Virus record (IMG/VR): IMGVR_UViG_3300025141_015674
Coordinates: 1 to 52,073 of that record
Length of the DNA stretch: 52,073 nt
Source of the DNA: a virus
Direction: 5' to 3' (one strand)
The position numbers and the translations under genes were made by a program. A model generated the notes under the pieces. The model was given only the letters and a program-made list of their open reading frames with translations, had not been told where the DNA came from and ran no database searches. Below, piece by piece: positions 7,926 through 15,525 of the stretch. The first letter of the stretch is position 1. Each line of letters begins with the position of its first letter.

Positions 7926-9395
7926 ATGCTTTTTAAAGATAGTAAAAAAAGACAAGAAAAATCTAAAATGGAGAAGTTGGTAAAACAATATGGAACCAGT
8001 GCTTTTATGTACACACAATATCCCCATAAGAGATTTTGGAAAGAGAAAAAGAACGATGAGAAATATAGAGAAATTTTATCCTCGTTAGCAAATAGCGACA
8101 GGGCTGCGCCTGCATTACTTTATTTGCATATTCCTTATTGCAAACAGTTATGTTATTTTTGCACATGTCATATGGCAATCACCACTGAGCACAGTAAAGT
8201 AAAAGACTATATGAATCTTTTATATCAGGAAATCGACGCATTTGCTGAATTTATAACAGAAAACAATATTAAATTAAATATTAAAGAAATACATTTGGGT
8301 GGTGGATCGCCTACATTTATTGATATTCCAGAATTTGATATTTTGTGTGATAAATTAGGTAAGCTTACAAACTTAAAAGAGTTAGACGAGTTTGCGATTG
8401 AAGTTGATCCCCGCAGAGTAGAAAGGGAAAGACTTGAATATTATGGAAAGAAAGGAATAAACCGACTTTCATTTGGTATTCAAGATTTTGATATTAATGT
8501 TCAAACAGCGATAAATAGGATACAACCTGTTGAGTTAATTGAAAACTTGCTGACTCCTGAGATTAAAGATTTATTTACTAATGGAATTAATTTTGATATC
8601 ATTTGTGGACTTCCAAATCAAACGCCCGAGACAATAAAAATGACAGCGCAAGAATGTATTAGGTTATCTCCACATCGGATCTGTTTAAACTATCTTCATT
8701 ATTCACCTGTTTTCGCACCACATCAATTATTAATGATAGATGGAAACCAGGGCCGCCCCAATAATTTACCAGATTTTTTTGAAAGAAAAGTTTTATTTCA
8801 GACGGCGCAAGACACTTTAGAGAATGGTGGTTTTGTTAGAACCGGGTATGATCATTTTGCTAGGGCAGATGATAAAGTAGTTGAGGCTATGGATGATAAG
8901 AAAATGCATTGGAATTCTTTGGGCGTTACACCGGGAGAATATACTAACATTATAGGGTTGGGGATTAGTAGTGAATCTACCATTGGAGATTATTATTTTC
9001 AAAATCATTATGATATGCCCGATTATATTAGTTCGATAAAAAAAGGAGAATTTCCAATTTATCGCGAGCATCAATTATGCCAAGAAGATGTCATTCGCAA
9101 AGACACCATTCAGCAAATAAGAAATTATTTTGAAGTTGATCTTAACGAAATCTCTGCGCGATATAATATTAATAGCGAACAATATTTTCATGATGAATTG
9201 GTAAACATAAAAAGTTTAGAAAAAGATGATATACTAAGTTATGAAAATGGAGTTATTCGTTTAACAGAGATAGGAAGACAATTTACTAATATTGTATGTA
9301 GAACTTTTGATAAATATTATACTGGGTCACTTTTAAAACAGGATTTAGGTCAGAGAGACAATTATAAAAGTAGAAAATTAAAAGAAAGGGTATAA
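7926..9395 (+). CDS. HemN-like radical SAM protein (oxygen-independent coproporphyrinogen III oxidase family)
   Basis: This 489-aa protein follows the HemN plan closely. 'FMYTQYPHKRFW' (27-38) parallels the HemN 'RYTSYPTA' strand. 'YLHIPYCKQLCYFCTC' (66-81) gives the CxxxCxxCxC motif (Cys72, 76, 79 and the extra Cys81). Also seen are 'HLGGGSPTF', 'EVDPRR', 'INRLSFGIQDF', 'YDHFARADD' and 'NIIGLGISSESTIGDYY', each with a clear HemN counterpart. HemN converts coproporphyrinogen III to protoporphyrinogen IX without oxygen. Close relatives include HemW, heme-degrading ChuW/HutW and class C radical SAM methyltransferases. The extra Cys and the HFA motif favour HemN over HemW. Its place among glycan genes is odd for a heme enzyme, so a repurposed HemN-fold methylase cannot be excluded. 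Confidence 0.88.
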   Translation: MLFKDSKKRQEKSKMEKLVKQYGTSAFMYTQYPHKRFWKEKKNDEKYREILSSLANSDRAAPALLYLHIPYCKQLCYFCTCHMAITTEHSKVKDYMNLLYQEIDAFAEFITENNIKLNIKEIHLGGGSPTFIDIPEFDILCDKLGKLTNLKELDEFAIEVDPRRVERERLEYYGKKGINRLSFGIQDFDINVQTAINRIQPVELIENLLTPEIKDLFTNGINFDIICGLPNQTPETIKMTAQECIRLSPHRICLNYLHYSPVFAPHQLLMIDGNQGRPNNLPDFFERKVLFQTAQDTLENGGFVRTGYDHFARADDKVVEAMDDKKMHWNSLGVTPGEYTNIIGLGISSESTIGDYYFQNHYDMPDYISSIKKGEFPIYREHQLCQEDVIRKDTIQQIRNYFEVDLNEISARYNINSEQYFHDELVNIKSLEKDDILSYENGVIRLTEIGRQFTNIVCRTFDKYYTGSLLKQDLGQRDNYKSRKLKERV

Positions 9396-9396
9396 A

Positions 9397-11274
9397 ATGC
9401 CACCAGCAAAACTTAAAATTTTAACAACACAGGAACCATCTTCATCTCTTTCTGCGGATTTAATTTTTTCTAAGTTAAAAAAATCTTTTAAAGGGGGTTG
9501 TAAAAAAATATTGTTAATACAACCATTTCCTTTTAATTCTGAACATTTTGAAGTAAATCAAGCACTCAATAAACGATATTATAATTGGCCCCCATATGGA
9601 TTAGGAGTTTTGTGTAAAAATATTAAGAAAAGAGGATATGAAGCTAAAATATTAGATATGAATTTTGATGTGTTGACACATATTCAAGAACAATCCGAAA
9701 CTACAATGCCTGATGATGTATTAGCCAGAGACGAAATTAAAAAAATATGGCACAAAAAAACAGAATCTATGATTGAGGATTTTAAACCTGATTTAGTTGC
9801 TTTAACTTGTATGTTTACTATGGGTCATGAAATGTTAATAAGAATGGCAGATTTTATACGTAAAAATTTCCCAAATATTCCCATTATTGCTGGGGGAGTT
9901 CATATTACAAACGCCCCAGAATATGTGTTAAGAGAAGCACCAAGTTTAGATTTTGCTGGACTTTATGAGGGTGATGTAAGTTTTTGTGATATGTTAGATG
10001 TCATCAATAATAAGGCGAATATAGAAAAATTAAAACAAATTAGTACAATGATTGATGATGAATATTATGCTATATCTTCGCGCACGACGCCCAATTCAGA
10101 CGAACTTAATGTAATTCCTGATTATGATAATTTATCAATTGGAAATTATAGTGGATTAGGAGAGGTAGGTTCGTATAGATCTTGGCTTCCTGTTGACTTT
10201 CGTGGTGCATCAGTTTTATCAAATCGTGGATGCCGTGCTCGTTGTTCGTTTTGTAGCGTGAGAAATTTTAATGGAAAGAGCGTCAGACCAAGAGATGTAG
10301 ATTCTGTAGTTGAAGAAATAGAAGGCTTAGTTAAAGAACATCAAATTCAACATATTACTTGGATTGATGATGACCTTTTCTTCGATCAGAAAAGATCAAT
10401 TGAACTTTTTAATAAAATATCTGATAAAAAATTAGGTATTACTTGGTGTGCTTCGAACGGAATCATTGCTTCATCGGCTGCCAAATCTGAAGAGTTAATT
10501 GAAGCATCTGCAAGGTCGGGTTGTGTAGGCATGACCTTTGGATTAGAATCTGGAAGTGATAAGATATTGCTAGAAGTTCATAAACCTTCGCGTGTAGTAC
10601 ACTATTATAAGGTTGGAGAAATGCTTAAGAAATATCCACAAATTTTTACTCGTGGATTTTTGATTATTGGATTTCCAAAAGAAACCTTAAAACAGATGCT
10701 TGAAACTGTAAAAATGTCACAAGAGGTCGGCTTAGATTGGTATGGTGTCCAGCTGTTATCCCCACTCCCCTCCACCGAAATTTATGATACGATGGTAGAG
10801 CTTGGTTTAATTGACGATGTAACAATTAAAAAGAATAAGGATAAAGATGGTTCTAAATTATTTGTGGTTAGACAGGGGGAAAAACAAAGAGCAAAAGAAA
10901 AAGAACAAAAGAATAATGCTCAGAAATTTGTTAACCCATTTAGTGCAAAAAATCTCGATATAGTTCCATCGCGAGAAGAACTTCATGATATTTGGTTGTT
11001 GGTAGATTATTGGATTAATTATGAGCCAATTTTGTCTATGACTGATAAAAATCGTCTCTTAAAGAAACGAGCTATTCTTCGTGATATTTGTGACCGAATG
11101 ACGAAAAATAATCCAATATCTAATTTATTTTTAGGTATTGTCGAGGAAAAATTGGGAAATTCAAAAGAAGGACACTCAAGAAAAGAGTTGGCATTAAAAT
11201 ATTTATCTCAATCAGAATATTGGAAAAAACAATTTGAAGCTTTAGAGTTGCAACCTCTCATAAGTGTTGCTTAA
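9397..11274 (+). CDS. cobalamin-binding-type radical SAM enzyme
   Basis: This 625-aa protein has an N-terminal B12-binding-like domain (about 35-200: 'LIQPFPF', 'YGLGVLCKNIKKRGYEAKILDMN', 'PIIAGGVHITNAPEYVL'). The radical SAM barrel has 'NRGCRARCSFCSVRNF' (Cys279, Cys283, Cys286), 'WIDDDLFFD', 'MTFGLESGSDKIL' and 'FLIIGFPKETLKQM'. The region 475-525 is Lys/Glu/Gln-rich and probably a flexible linker before a helical C-terminus. No classical DxHxxG cobalamin motif is visible, which is common in this family. The gene starts one base after the upstream stop. It is a third B12-type radical SAM in the operon, distinct from the 2491 gene; the reaction is unknown. Confidence 0.87.
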   Translation: MPPAKLKILTTQEPSSSLSADLIFSKLKKSFKGGCKKILLIQPFPFNSEHFEVNQALNKRYYNWPPYGLGVLCKNIKKRGYEAKILDMNFDVLTHIQEQSETTMPDDVLARDEIKKIWHKKTESMIEDFKPDLVALTCMFTMGHEMLIRMADFIRKNFPNIPIIAGGVHITNAPEYVLREAPSLDFAGLYEGDVSFCDMLDVINNKANIEKLKQISTMIDDEYYAISSRTTPNSDELNVIPDYDNLSIGNYSGLGEVGSYRSWLPVDFRGASVLSNRGCRARCSFCSVRNFNGKSVRPRDVDSVVEEIEGLVKEHQIQHITWIDDDLFFDQKRSIELFNKISDKKLGITWCASNGIIASSAAKSEELIEASARSGCVGMTFGLESGSDKILLEVHKPSRVVHYYKVGEMLKKYPQIFTRGFLIIGFPKETLKQMLETVKMSQEVGLDWYGVQLLSPLPSTEIYDTMVELGLIDDVTIKKNKDKDGSKLFVVRQGEKQRAKEKEQKNNAQKFVNPFSAKNLDIVPSREELHDIWLLVDYWINYEPILSMTDKNRLLKKRAILRDICDRMTKNNPISNLFLGIVEEKLGNSKEGHSRKELALKYLSQSEYWKKQFEALELQPLISVA

Positions 11275-11280
11275 ATAAAA

Positions 11281-12015
11281 ATGGCAGATATATTAATTAT
11301 TGGAGAAACTTGTAAGGATATATTTGTCTATGGAGAATGTGATCGTTTATGTCCAGAAGCACCTGCACCAGTATTTAATCCTATAGAAGTTTTAGAAAAT
11401 CCTGGAATGGCCATGAATGTTCAGCGTAACGTAGTTAAACTGGGACAAAAGTGTCATATATACACTAACCCTAATTGGAAACATATTACAAAAACAAGAT
11501 ATGTTCACAAGAACACTAATCAAATGTTTGTAAGGGTAGACACTAATGATGATAAAATTGAAAGGTGTAAAGTGGAAAAAATTTCGTTTGAAAAGTATAA
11601 AATAATAATAATATCTGATTATTGTAAAGGGTTTCTAACAGAGGAAGATATTGCATATATAACACACAATCATAATTGTGTATTTTTAGATACGAAAAAA
11701 AGACTGGGGAAGTGGTGCGAAAAAGCATCTTTTATAAAAATTAATAATTATGAATCTGCGAAAACAGCACATACCATCCCAGATACAGTTAAAGACAAGA
11801 TGATAACGACTTTGGGCTCTAGAGGTTGTACGTTTAAAAATAAAATTTTTTCTGTTGAAGCGGTTGAGATAAAAGATGTGTCGGGGGCCGGAGATACTTT
11901 TTTGGCCGCTTTAGCGGTTAAATATGTAGAAACCGAAAATATTATAGAATCTATTAATTTTGCTAATACATGTGCAACTCAGGTTGTGCAAAAGCGCGGA
12001 GTTAGTACAGTATGA
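11281..12015 (+). CDS. PfkB-family sugar kinase, short HldE N-domain (RfaE1)-like
   Basis: This 244-aa protein resembles the kinase half of HldE. It has 'IIGETCKDIFVYGECDR' followed by 'LCPEAPAPVF' (23-32), which matches the HldE 'SPEAPVPV' signature, 'ISDYCKGFLT' (111-120) and the PfkB anion hole/catalytic loop 'DVSGAGDTFLAALA' (199-212, Asp205 the likely base). It is shorter than the usual 310-320 aa, with compression in the middle lid region. HldE phosphorylates D-glycero-D-manno-heptose 7-phosphate at C1. The stop overlaps the next ATG (ATGA), so kinase and nucleotidyltransferase are translationally coupled. The sugar could be a heptose or another sugar phosphate. Confidence 0.85.
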   Translation: MADILIIGETCKDIFVYGECDRLCPEAPAPVFNPIEVLENPGMAMNVQRNVVKLGQKCHIYTNPNWKHITKTRYVHKNTNQMFVRVDTNDDKIERCKVEKISFEKYKIIIISDYCKGFLTEEDIAYITHNHNCVFLDTKKRLGKWCEKASFIKINNYESAKTAHTIPDTVKDKMITTLGSRGCTFKNKIFSVEAVEIKDVSGAGDTFLAALAVKYVETENIIESINFANTCATQVVQKRGVSTV

Positions 12016-12413
12016 GGATAAAAAAAATAGTTTGGACAAATGGTTGTTTTGATATTTTACATCGAGGACATATGGAGCTTTTTAGGTGGGCTCATTCATT
12101 GGGCGATCAACTGATTGTGGGTGTTGACTCTGATGAAAAGGTCGAAAAAGATAAGGGGCCTGCCCGACCTTTTAATTGCTTGAATGATAGAATGTTCATG
12201 ATTGAGTCGTTGCGTTATGTTGACAAGGTTATTTCATTTAACACCAGGAAAGAATTAGAAAATTTAATAAAATCAATTGAACCTGATATACTCGTTGTTG
12301 GTTCAGATTGGCAAAACAAAGAAGTTGTTGGAAGACAATATGCAAAGAAAGTAAAATTTTTTAACAGAGTGGGGAACTATTCTACAACTAATATTTTGGA
12401 GAGAAAAAAATAA
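12012..12413 (+). CDS. cytidylyltransferase-fold nucleotidyltransferase, HldE C-domain (RfaE2)-like
   Basis: This 133-aa protein has 'WTNGCFDILHRGHMELF' with the HxGH nucleotide-binding motif at His17-His20, 'GVDSDEKVEKDKGPARPF' and 'DILVVGSDWQNKEVVG'. These are all standard for the HldE/RfaE2 adenylyltransferase domain and related glycerol-3-phosphate cytidylyltransferases. The motif 'STTNIL' near the C-terminus occupies the place of the usual SST(S/T)xI nucleotide-binding motif. Together with the preceding kinase it forms a two-gene version of bifunctional HldE, making an NDP-heptose-type sugar. The next gene, a HAD phosphatase, could remove the intermediate phosphate. Length is normal for the isolated domain. 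The NTP used is not deducible. Confidence 0.9.
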   Translation: MRIKKIVWTNGCFDILHRGHMELFRWAHSLGDQLIVGVDSDEKVEKDKGPARPFNCLNDRMFMIESLRYVDKVISFNTRKELENLIKSIEPDILVVGSDWQNKEVVGRQYAKKVKFFNRVGNYSTTNILERKK

Positions 12414-12734
12414 ATGATTTATGTTTTTGATATAGACGGAACAATTTGTAATAACACTTATGGTGATTATGACAATGCCGAGCCAAAGCTTGATAGAATT
12501 AAAAAAAACAATAAGTTGTATGATGATGGCAATACAATAATTTACCATACAGCGCGTGGAATGGGAAGAACCAATAACAATGTCATTAAAGCATATCAGA
12601 TATTTTACAATTACACCTCAAAACAGCTTGATCAGTGGGGCGTCAAATATCATGATTTATTTATGGGCAAACCTAATGGTGATATTTATATAGATGACAA
12701 AGGAATACGAGATGGTAACTTCTATACCTATTAA
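12414..12734 (+). CDS. small HAD-superfamily phosphatase
   Basis: This 106-aa protein starts with the HAD motif I 'FDIDGTIC' (Asp6, Asp8). It has Thr46 in 'YHTARGMGR' for motif II, and 'GKPNGDIYIDDKG' with Lys86 and Asp94-Asp95 for motifs III and IV. There is no cap domain and the length is at the lower limit for a HAD enzyme. Similar short HAD proteins occur in capsule and O-antigen clusters beside nucleotidyltransferases. In the HldE pathway a HAD phosphatase (GmhB) dephosphorylates the bisphosphate between the kinase and the nucleotidyltransferase steps, so this gene could fill that role, but it is much shorter than GmhB. It abuts the upstream stop with no spacer. Confidence 0.83.
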   Translation: MIYVFDIDGTICNNTYGDYDNAEPKLDRIKKNNKLYDDGNTIIYHTARGMGRTNNNVIKAYQIFYNYTSKQLDQWGVKYHDLFMGKPNGDIYIDDKGIRDGNFYTY

Positions 12735-13071
12735 ATTTGTTTCCAAAGGATGGGGTTTTGAAAAATGGATTGTTAATTGTGAACAATATTGTGGGAAACT
12801 TTTATATTTTGTAAAAGGAAAAAAATGTTCCTGGCATTATCACAAGATAAAGGATGAAGTGTTTTATATTCAAAGTGGAAAAATTTTGTTAAGGTATTCT
12901 CAGAAGGATGATTTAAAAATGGCTAATGTCACTATTCTGGAAAAGGGAGATCATTTTCATGTTACCACGGGATTACGTCATCAAATGGAAGCTTTGGAAG
13001 ATACAGAATTATTTGAATTTTCAACACAACATTTTGATAGTGACTCTCATAGGATTATAAAAGGAGATTAG
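12712..13071 (+). CDS. single-domain cupin
   Basis: This 119-aa beta-barrel cupin has 'CSWHYHKIKDEVFYIQSG' (residues 39-56), which supplies His42, His44 and Glu49 as metal ligands, and 'TTGLRHQMEAL' supplies His90. I chose ATG 12712 over the upstream ATG 12694 because an AAAGGA Shine-Dalgarno lies at 12699-12704, seven bases before it; it still overlaps the HAD gene by 23 bases. Such cupins in glycan clusters act as sugar-phosphate isomerases, NDP-keto-sugar isomerases or epimerases, or as sugar sensors. The short length and mannose-6-phosphate-isomerase-like cupin motif fit but do not prove an isomerase. Confidence 0.82.
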   Translation: MVTSIPIKFVSKGWGFEKWIVNCEQYCGKLLYFVKGKKCSWHYHKIKDEVFYIQSGKILLRYSQKDDLKMANVTILEKGDHFHVTTGLRHQMEALEDTELFEFSTQHFDSDSHRIIKGD

Positions 13072-14037
13072 ATGAAATTAGTTGTGATAACAGGATGTTT
13101 AGGGTTTATTGGTTCACACATAACACGTCTATGCCTTGAAAATAGATGGAAAGTGCTTGGAATAGATAAATGTACTTATGCAGCCAATGAAGGATTACTT
13201 ACAGAGTTTAATGCACATAAAAATTTTACTTTTTTAAAAGAAGATATTTGTAATCTTAAATTTTTGCCCGATTGTGATTATGTTATTAATACAGCAGCCG
13301 AAACTCATGTTGGCAACAGCATCATTGATAGTTCAGACTTTGTTAGAAGCAATATCGATGGAGTTAAAAATTTATTGGAACTCATTCGTCATAAACCAGA
13401 AAATGTATCACAAAAGCCAATTTTATTTCATATTAGCACTGATGAAGTTTATGGAGATATAGCGTTCAACAAACATATGGAAACTGATTTATTAAACCCA
13501 AGTAATCCTTATTCGGCTTCGAAAGCTGCGGCGGATTTGCTTATTACGGCATGGTCAAGGACTTATGGGGTTGATTATATTATTTTGCGACCCACAAATA
13601 ATTATGGCATTGGTCAATATCCTGAAAAATTTATTCCTTTAAGTGTTAAGGCACTTCTGCGTAATAAAAAAATTCGCCTTCATGATGCGGGAATGCCTGT
13701 TCGTAATTGGCTTCATGCCAAAGATACAGCATTGGGAGTTGCAAAGATTATTAATGCGGGCGTCATAAATGAAGTTTATAATATTTCTGGTGGTTTTGAA
13801 CAGCAGAATATTGACACAGTTAAACAAATCATTAATTGTTATTATAATAATGACGGTGATAAAGAATATGAACAATGGAAAGAATTATTAAATTTAGATT
13901 ATATGCGTCCTGGGCAAGATGTTCGATATGCTCTTGATGATAGCAAATTGAAAAATTTGGGTTGGAGCCCTAAGTATCAATTTAGCGAAGAAATAAATAC
14001 GATAGTTCAATTTTATAAAAATAATTTTAGATGGTAA
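13072..14037 (+). CDS. dTDP-glucose 4,6-dehydratase-like SDR
   Basis: This 321-aa extended SDR has 'ITGCLGFIGSHI' (6-17), 'NTAAETHVGNSI' (73-84), 'HISTDEVYGDI' (120-130, with the Thr-Asp-Glu triad of 4,6-dehydratases), 'NPYSASKAAADLL' (Tyr147, Lys151) and 'RPTNNYGIGQYPEKFIP'. These are hallmarks of RmlB and close paralogues. It would oxidise C4 and remove the C5-C6 hydroxyl from an NDP-hexose. The family also contains enzymes acting on UDP or CDP sugars, so dTDP-glucose is the likeliest but not certain substrate. Unlike three upstream SDRs, its active site is fully canonical. It is the last gene of the glycan operon; the next, phage-type gene starts 13 bases later on the same strand. Confidence 0.87.
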   Translation: MKLVVITGCLGFIGSHITRLCLENRWKVLGIDKCTYAANEGLLTEFNAHKNFTFLKEDICNLKFLPDCDYVINTAAETHVGNSIIDSSDFVRSNIDGVKNLLELIRHKPENVSQKPILFHISTDEVYGDIAFNKHMETDLLNPSNPYSASKAAADLLITAWSRTYGVDYIILRPTNNYGIGQYPEKFIPLSVKALLRNKKIRLHDAGMPVRNWLHAKDTALGVAKIINAGVINEVYNISGGFEQQNIDTVKQIINCYYNNDGDKEYEQWKELLNLDYMRPGQDVRYALDDSKLKNLGWSPKYQFSEEINTIVQFYKNNFRW

Positions 14038-14050
14038 AAGGAGAATAAAG

Positions 14051-14242
14051 ATGAAATTATCAAATCAAGCAATTGGAGCCATAATGATGGCTCTTCAAAA
14101 AGGAATTATGGAACAACTGGACATTACGGAAGTGCTTCAAAATTTTACTATAATAGAGACCGAGGAAGGTCTGATGGTGGAAAATCCACCAATTCTTGAT
14201 GCATTCGATCCCACAGAGGAAGAATCATCACCGGCTTCATAG
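14051..14242 (+). CDS. small conserved-type phage protein, unknown function
   Basis: This 63-aa acidic protein begins 'MKLSNQAIGAIMMALQKG' and ends in a Glu/Ser/Pro-rich tail. A clear AAGGAG Shine-Dalgarno (about 14038-14043) precedes the ATG. I recall small proteins with a very similar opening (MKLSN..IGA..MALQ) in T4-like marine cyanophages, always unassigned. It marks the shift from the glycan operon to core phage genes. Predicted secondary structure is a helix followed by a strand and disorder. No function is proposed. Confidence 0.75.
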   Translation: MKLSNQAIGAIMMALQKGIMEQLDITEVLQNFTIIETEEGLMVENPPILDAFDPTEEESSPAS

Positions 14243-14512
14243 ATGCCCAAGTATGTTTATCATTGTAAAGAATGTGGTGAGGATTTTATGGCAAAACATT
14301 CTTTAAAAGAAGTAGTAGAAATATGCCATCTTTGCGGCACGACAACTCAACCAATACGACGACCTTCTACTATTTTTTTAAACAAAAAAAACGATAATAT
14401 AGAGACAAAATTGAAGGTTGGGAGCGTTGTGAAAGAAACGATTGAATCTGTGCGAGAAGAACTTAGAACAGAACAAGAACGTTTAACCAAGAGGGAATAT
14501 AATAATGAATGA
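14243..14512 (+). CDS. FmdB-type zinc-ribbon protein
   Basis: This 89-aa protein starts immediately after the previous stop. 'MPKYVYHCKECGEDFM' and 'CHLCG' give two CxxC knuckles (Cys8, Cys11, Cys28, Cys31), the layout of FmdB/CxxC_CxxC_SSSS zinc ribbons. Residues 55-86 form a charged helix likely to be a coiled coil. FmdB-like proteins were first proposed as regulators, but function is unproven. In this phage it lies three genes before the late sigma factor. A nucleic-acid-binding or transcription accessory role is possible. Confidence 0.82.
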   Translation: MPKYVYHCKECGEDFMAKHSLKEVVEICHLCGTTTQPIRRPSTIFLNKKNDNIETKLKVGSVVKETIESVREELRTEQERLTKREYNNE

Positions 14513-14876
14513 GTGGATTATAGGAATTACAATTTTATTAGGTTTTTCTCTAATATTAAATGTATTTTTGGTGTCATATATTCGTCGAGAGATTGTAAGA
14601 GTTTTTATTATTTCGGAAACTGCTTCTGAAATTTTTACTCGTTTGGATTCTTTTCATGAACATCTTAATTCAACACATGAAATACCTACATTTTATGGTG
14701 ATGAAATTTTAAGTGGACTATTGGAACATGCCAAATCTTTGTCGGATTATCTTTCTCAATATAGAGAGATTCATTCATTCACACAGCCCGATTTAATAGA
14801 ACAATTGGAAATTGCTTCATCAGAATTACAGGAAAAATATGAGCAGCAGAAAACGCAAGCGGAAGAAAAAGAATAA
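14505..14876 (+). CDS. membrane-anchored small phage protein, unknown function
   Basis: This 123-aa protein has one strong hydrophobic segment (about residues 4-27, 'WIIGITILLGFSLILNVFLV') followed by basic 'YIRREI', predicting an N-out/C-in or signal-anchor topology, then a helical acidic body ending in Gln/Glu/Lys repeats. The start overlaps the FmdB-type gene by 8 bases. Its 3' end overlaps the sigma factor gene by 38 bases. It is not recognisably a holin (one TM segment, long soluble tail). The function is unknown. Confidence 0.75.
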   Translation: MNEWIIGITILLGFSLILNVFLVSYIRREIVRVFIISETASEIFTRLDSFHEHLNSTHEIPTFYGDEILSGLLEHAKSLSDYLSQYREIHSFTQPDLIEQLEIASSELQEKYEQQKTQAEEKE

Positions 14877-15525
14877 TTATTTTACCAAATTTCATGAAGA
14901 TGCGATTCTGGAGTATATCGATTCAGAAAACAACAAACATCGTAATGATTTATATAAGAATATAATTCAACCAGTTTTTACAGAAATGATCAATAAGATT
15001 GTTTTTACCTATAAATTCACAAATCTTCCGAACGTTGAAAGTCTAAAGGGCGAGTGTGAAATGCATCTCGTTACCATTTTAAGTAATTTTGATCCGTCCA
15101 AAGGTTCCAAAGCCTTTTCTTATTTTAGCGTTATAACAAAAAATTGGTTTATTGCGAAAGTTAAAAAAACCGCAATTCAACTTAAACGCGAAGCAGGTTA
15201 TGATGAAATTTCAAAGCAAGTAGAAATGGATAAGCTTTCAATTTATAATACTTACGCAAGCGACCGCGAGAAAAAAGAGTTTATGGAATATTTGTGGGTA
15301 GAAATAAGAAGATGGGAAAAGCAAAATCTCAAAGAAAACGAAAGAAAAATTTTAGAAGCTATTAAAATTTTATTTACTGATGCAGAGACAATCGAAATTT
15401 TTAATAAAAAAGCTATTTATTTATATATAAGAGAAATCACCAATTTAAATACAAAGCAAGTTTTAAATAGTTTGAATAAGTTTAGATTTGAGTATGCTAA
15501 TTTTAAGAAAAAATGGAACGAGTAA
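14839..15525 (+). CDS. T4 gp55-like late-transcription sigma factor
   Basis: This 228-aa protein has a very basic N-terminus (residues 2-11, 'SSRKRKRKKK'). A segment 'FDPSKGSKAFSYFSVITKNW' (84-103) matches the conserved region 2 of phage late sigma factors (gp55 family), where a short sigma-2 core binds RNA polymerase and the -10 element. Region 4 of ordinary sigma factors is absent, as in T4. I chose ATG 14839, which has an AGGA at 14830-14833, over an upstream TTG at 14812. In T4, gp55 directs RNA polymerase to late promoters together with gp33 and gp45. Its position right before the structural genes fits. No gp33 gene is recognised here. Confidence 0.85.
   Translation: MSSRKRKRKKKNNYFTKFHEDAILEYIDSENNKHRNDLYKNIIQPVFTEMINKIVFTYKFTNLPNVESLKGECEMHLVTILSNFDPSKGSKAFSYFSVITKNWFIAKVKKTAIQLKREAGYDEISKQVEMDKLSIYNTYASDREKKEFMEYLWVEIRRWEKQNLKENERKILEAIKILFTDAETIEIFNKKAIYLYIREITNLNTKQVLNSLNKFRFEYANFKKKWNE

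Noticed and set aside
11281-12413. Possible frameshift splitting a single HldE fusion gene
   Set aside because: The kinase ends with its own stop in an ATGA overlap and the nucleotidyltransferase starts at its natural N-terminus, so two coupled genes are the simpler reading; separate RfaE1/RfaE2-type genes are common.
14505-14876. Holin
   Set aside because: It has a single TM segment with a long charged soluble tail and no lysis neighbour such as an endolysin or spanin.
14505-15525. Frameshift between the membrane-anchored protein and the sigma factor because of the 38-base overlap
   Set aside because: Each has its own start, ribosome site and coherent composition; overlaps of this size recur in the window.
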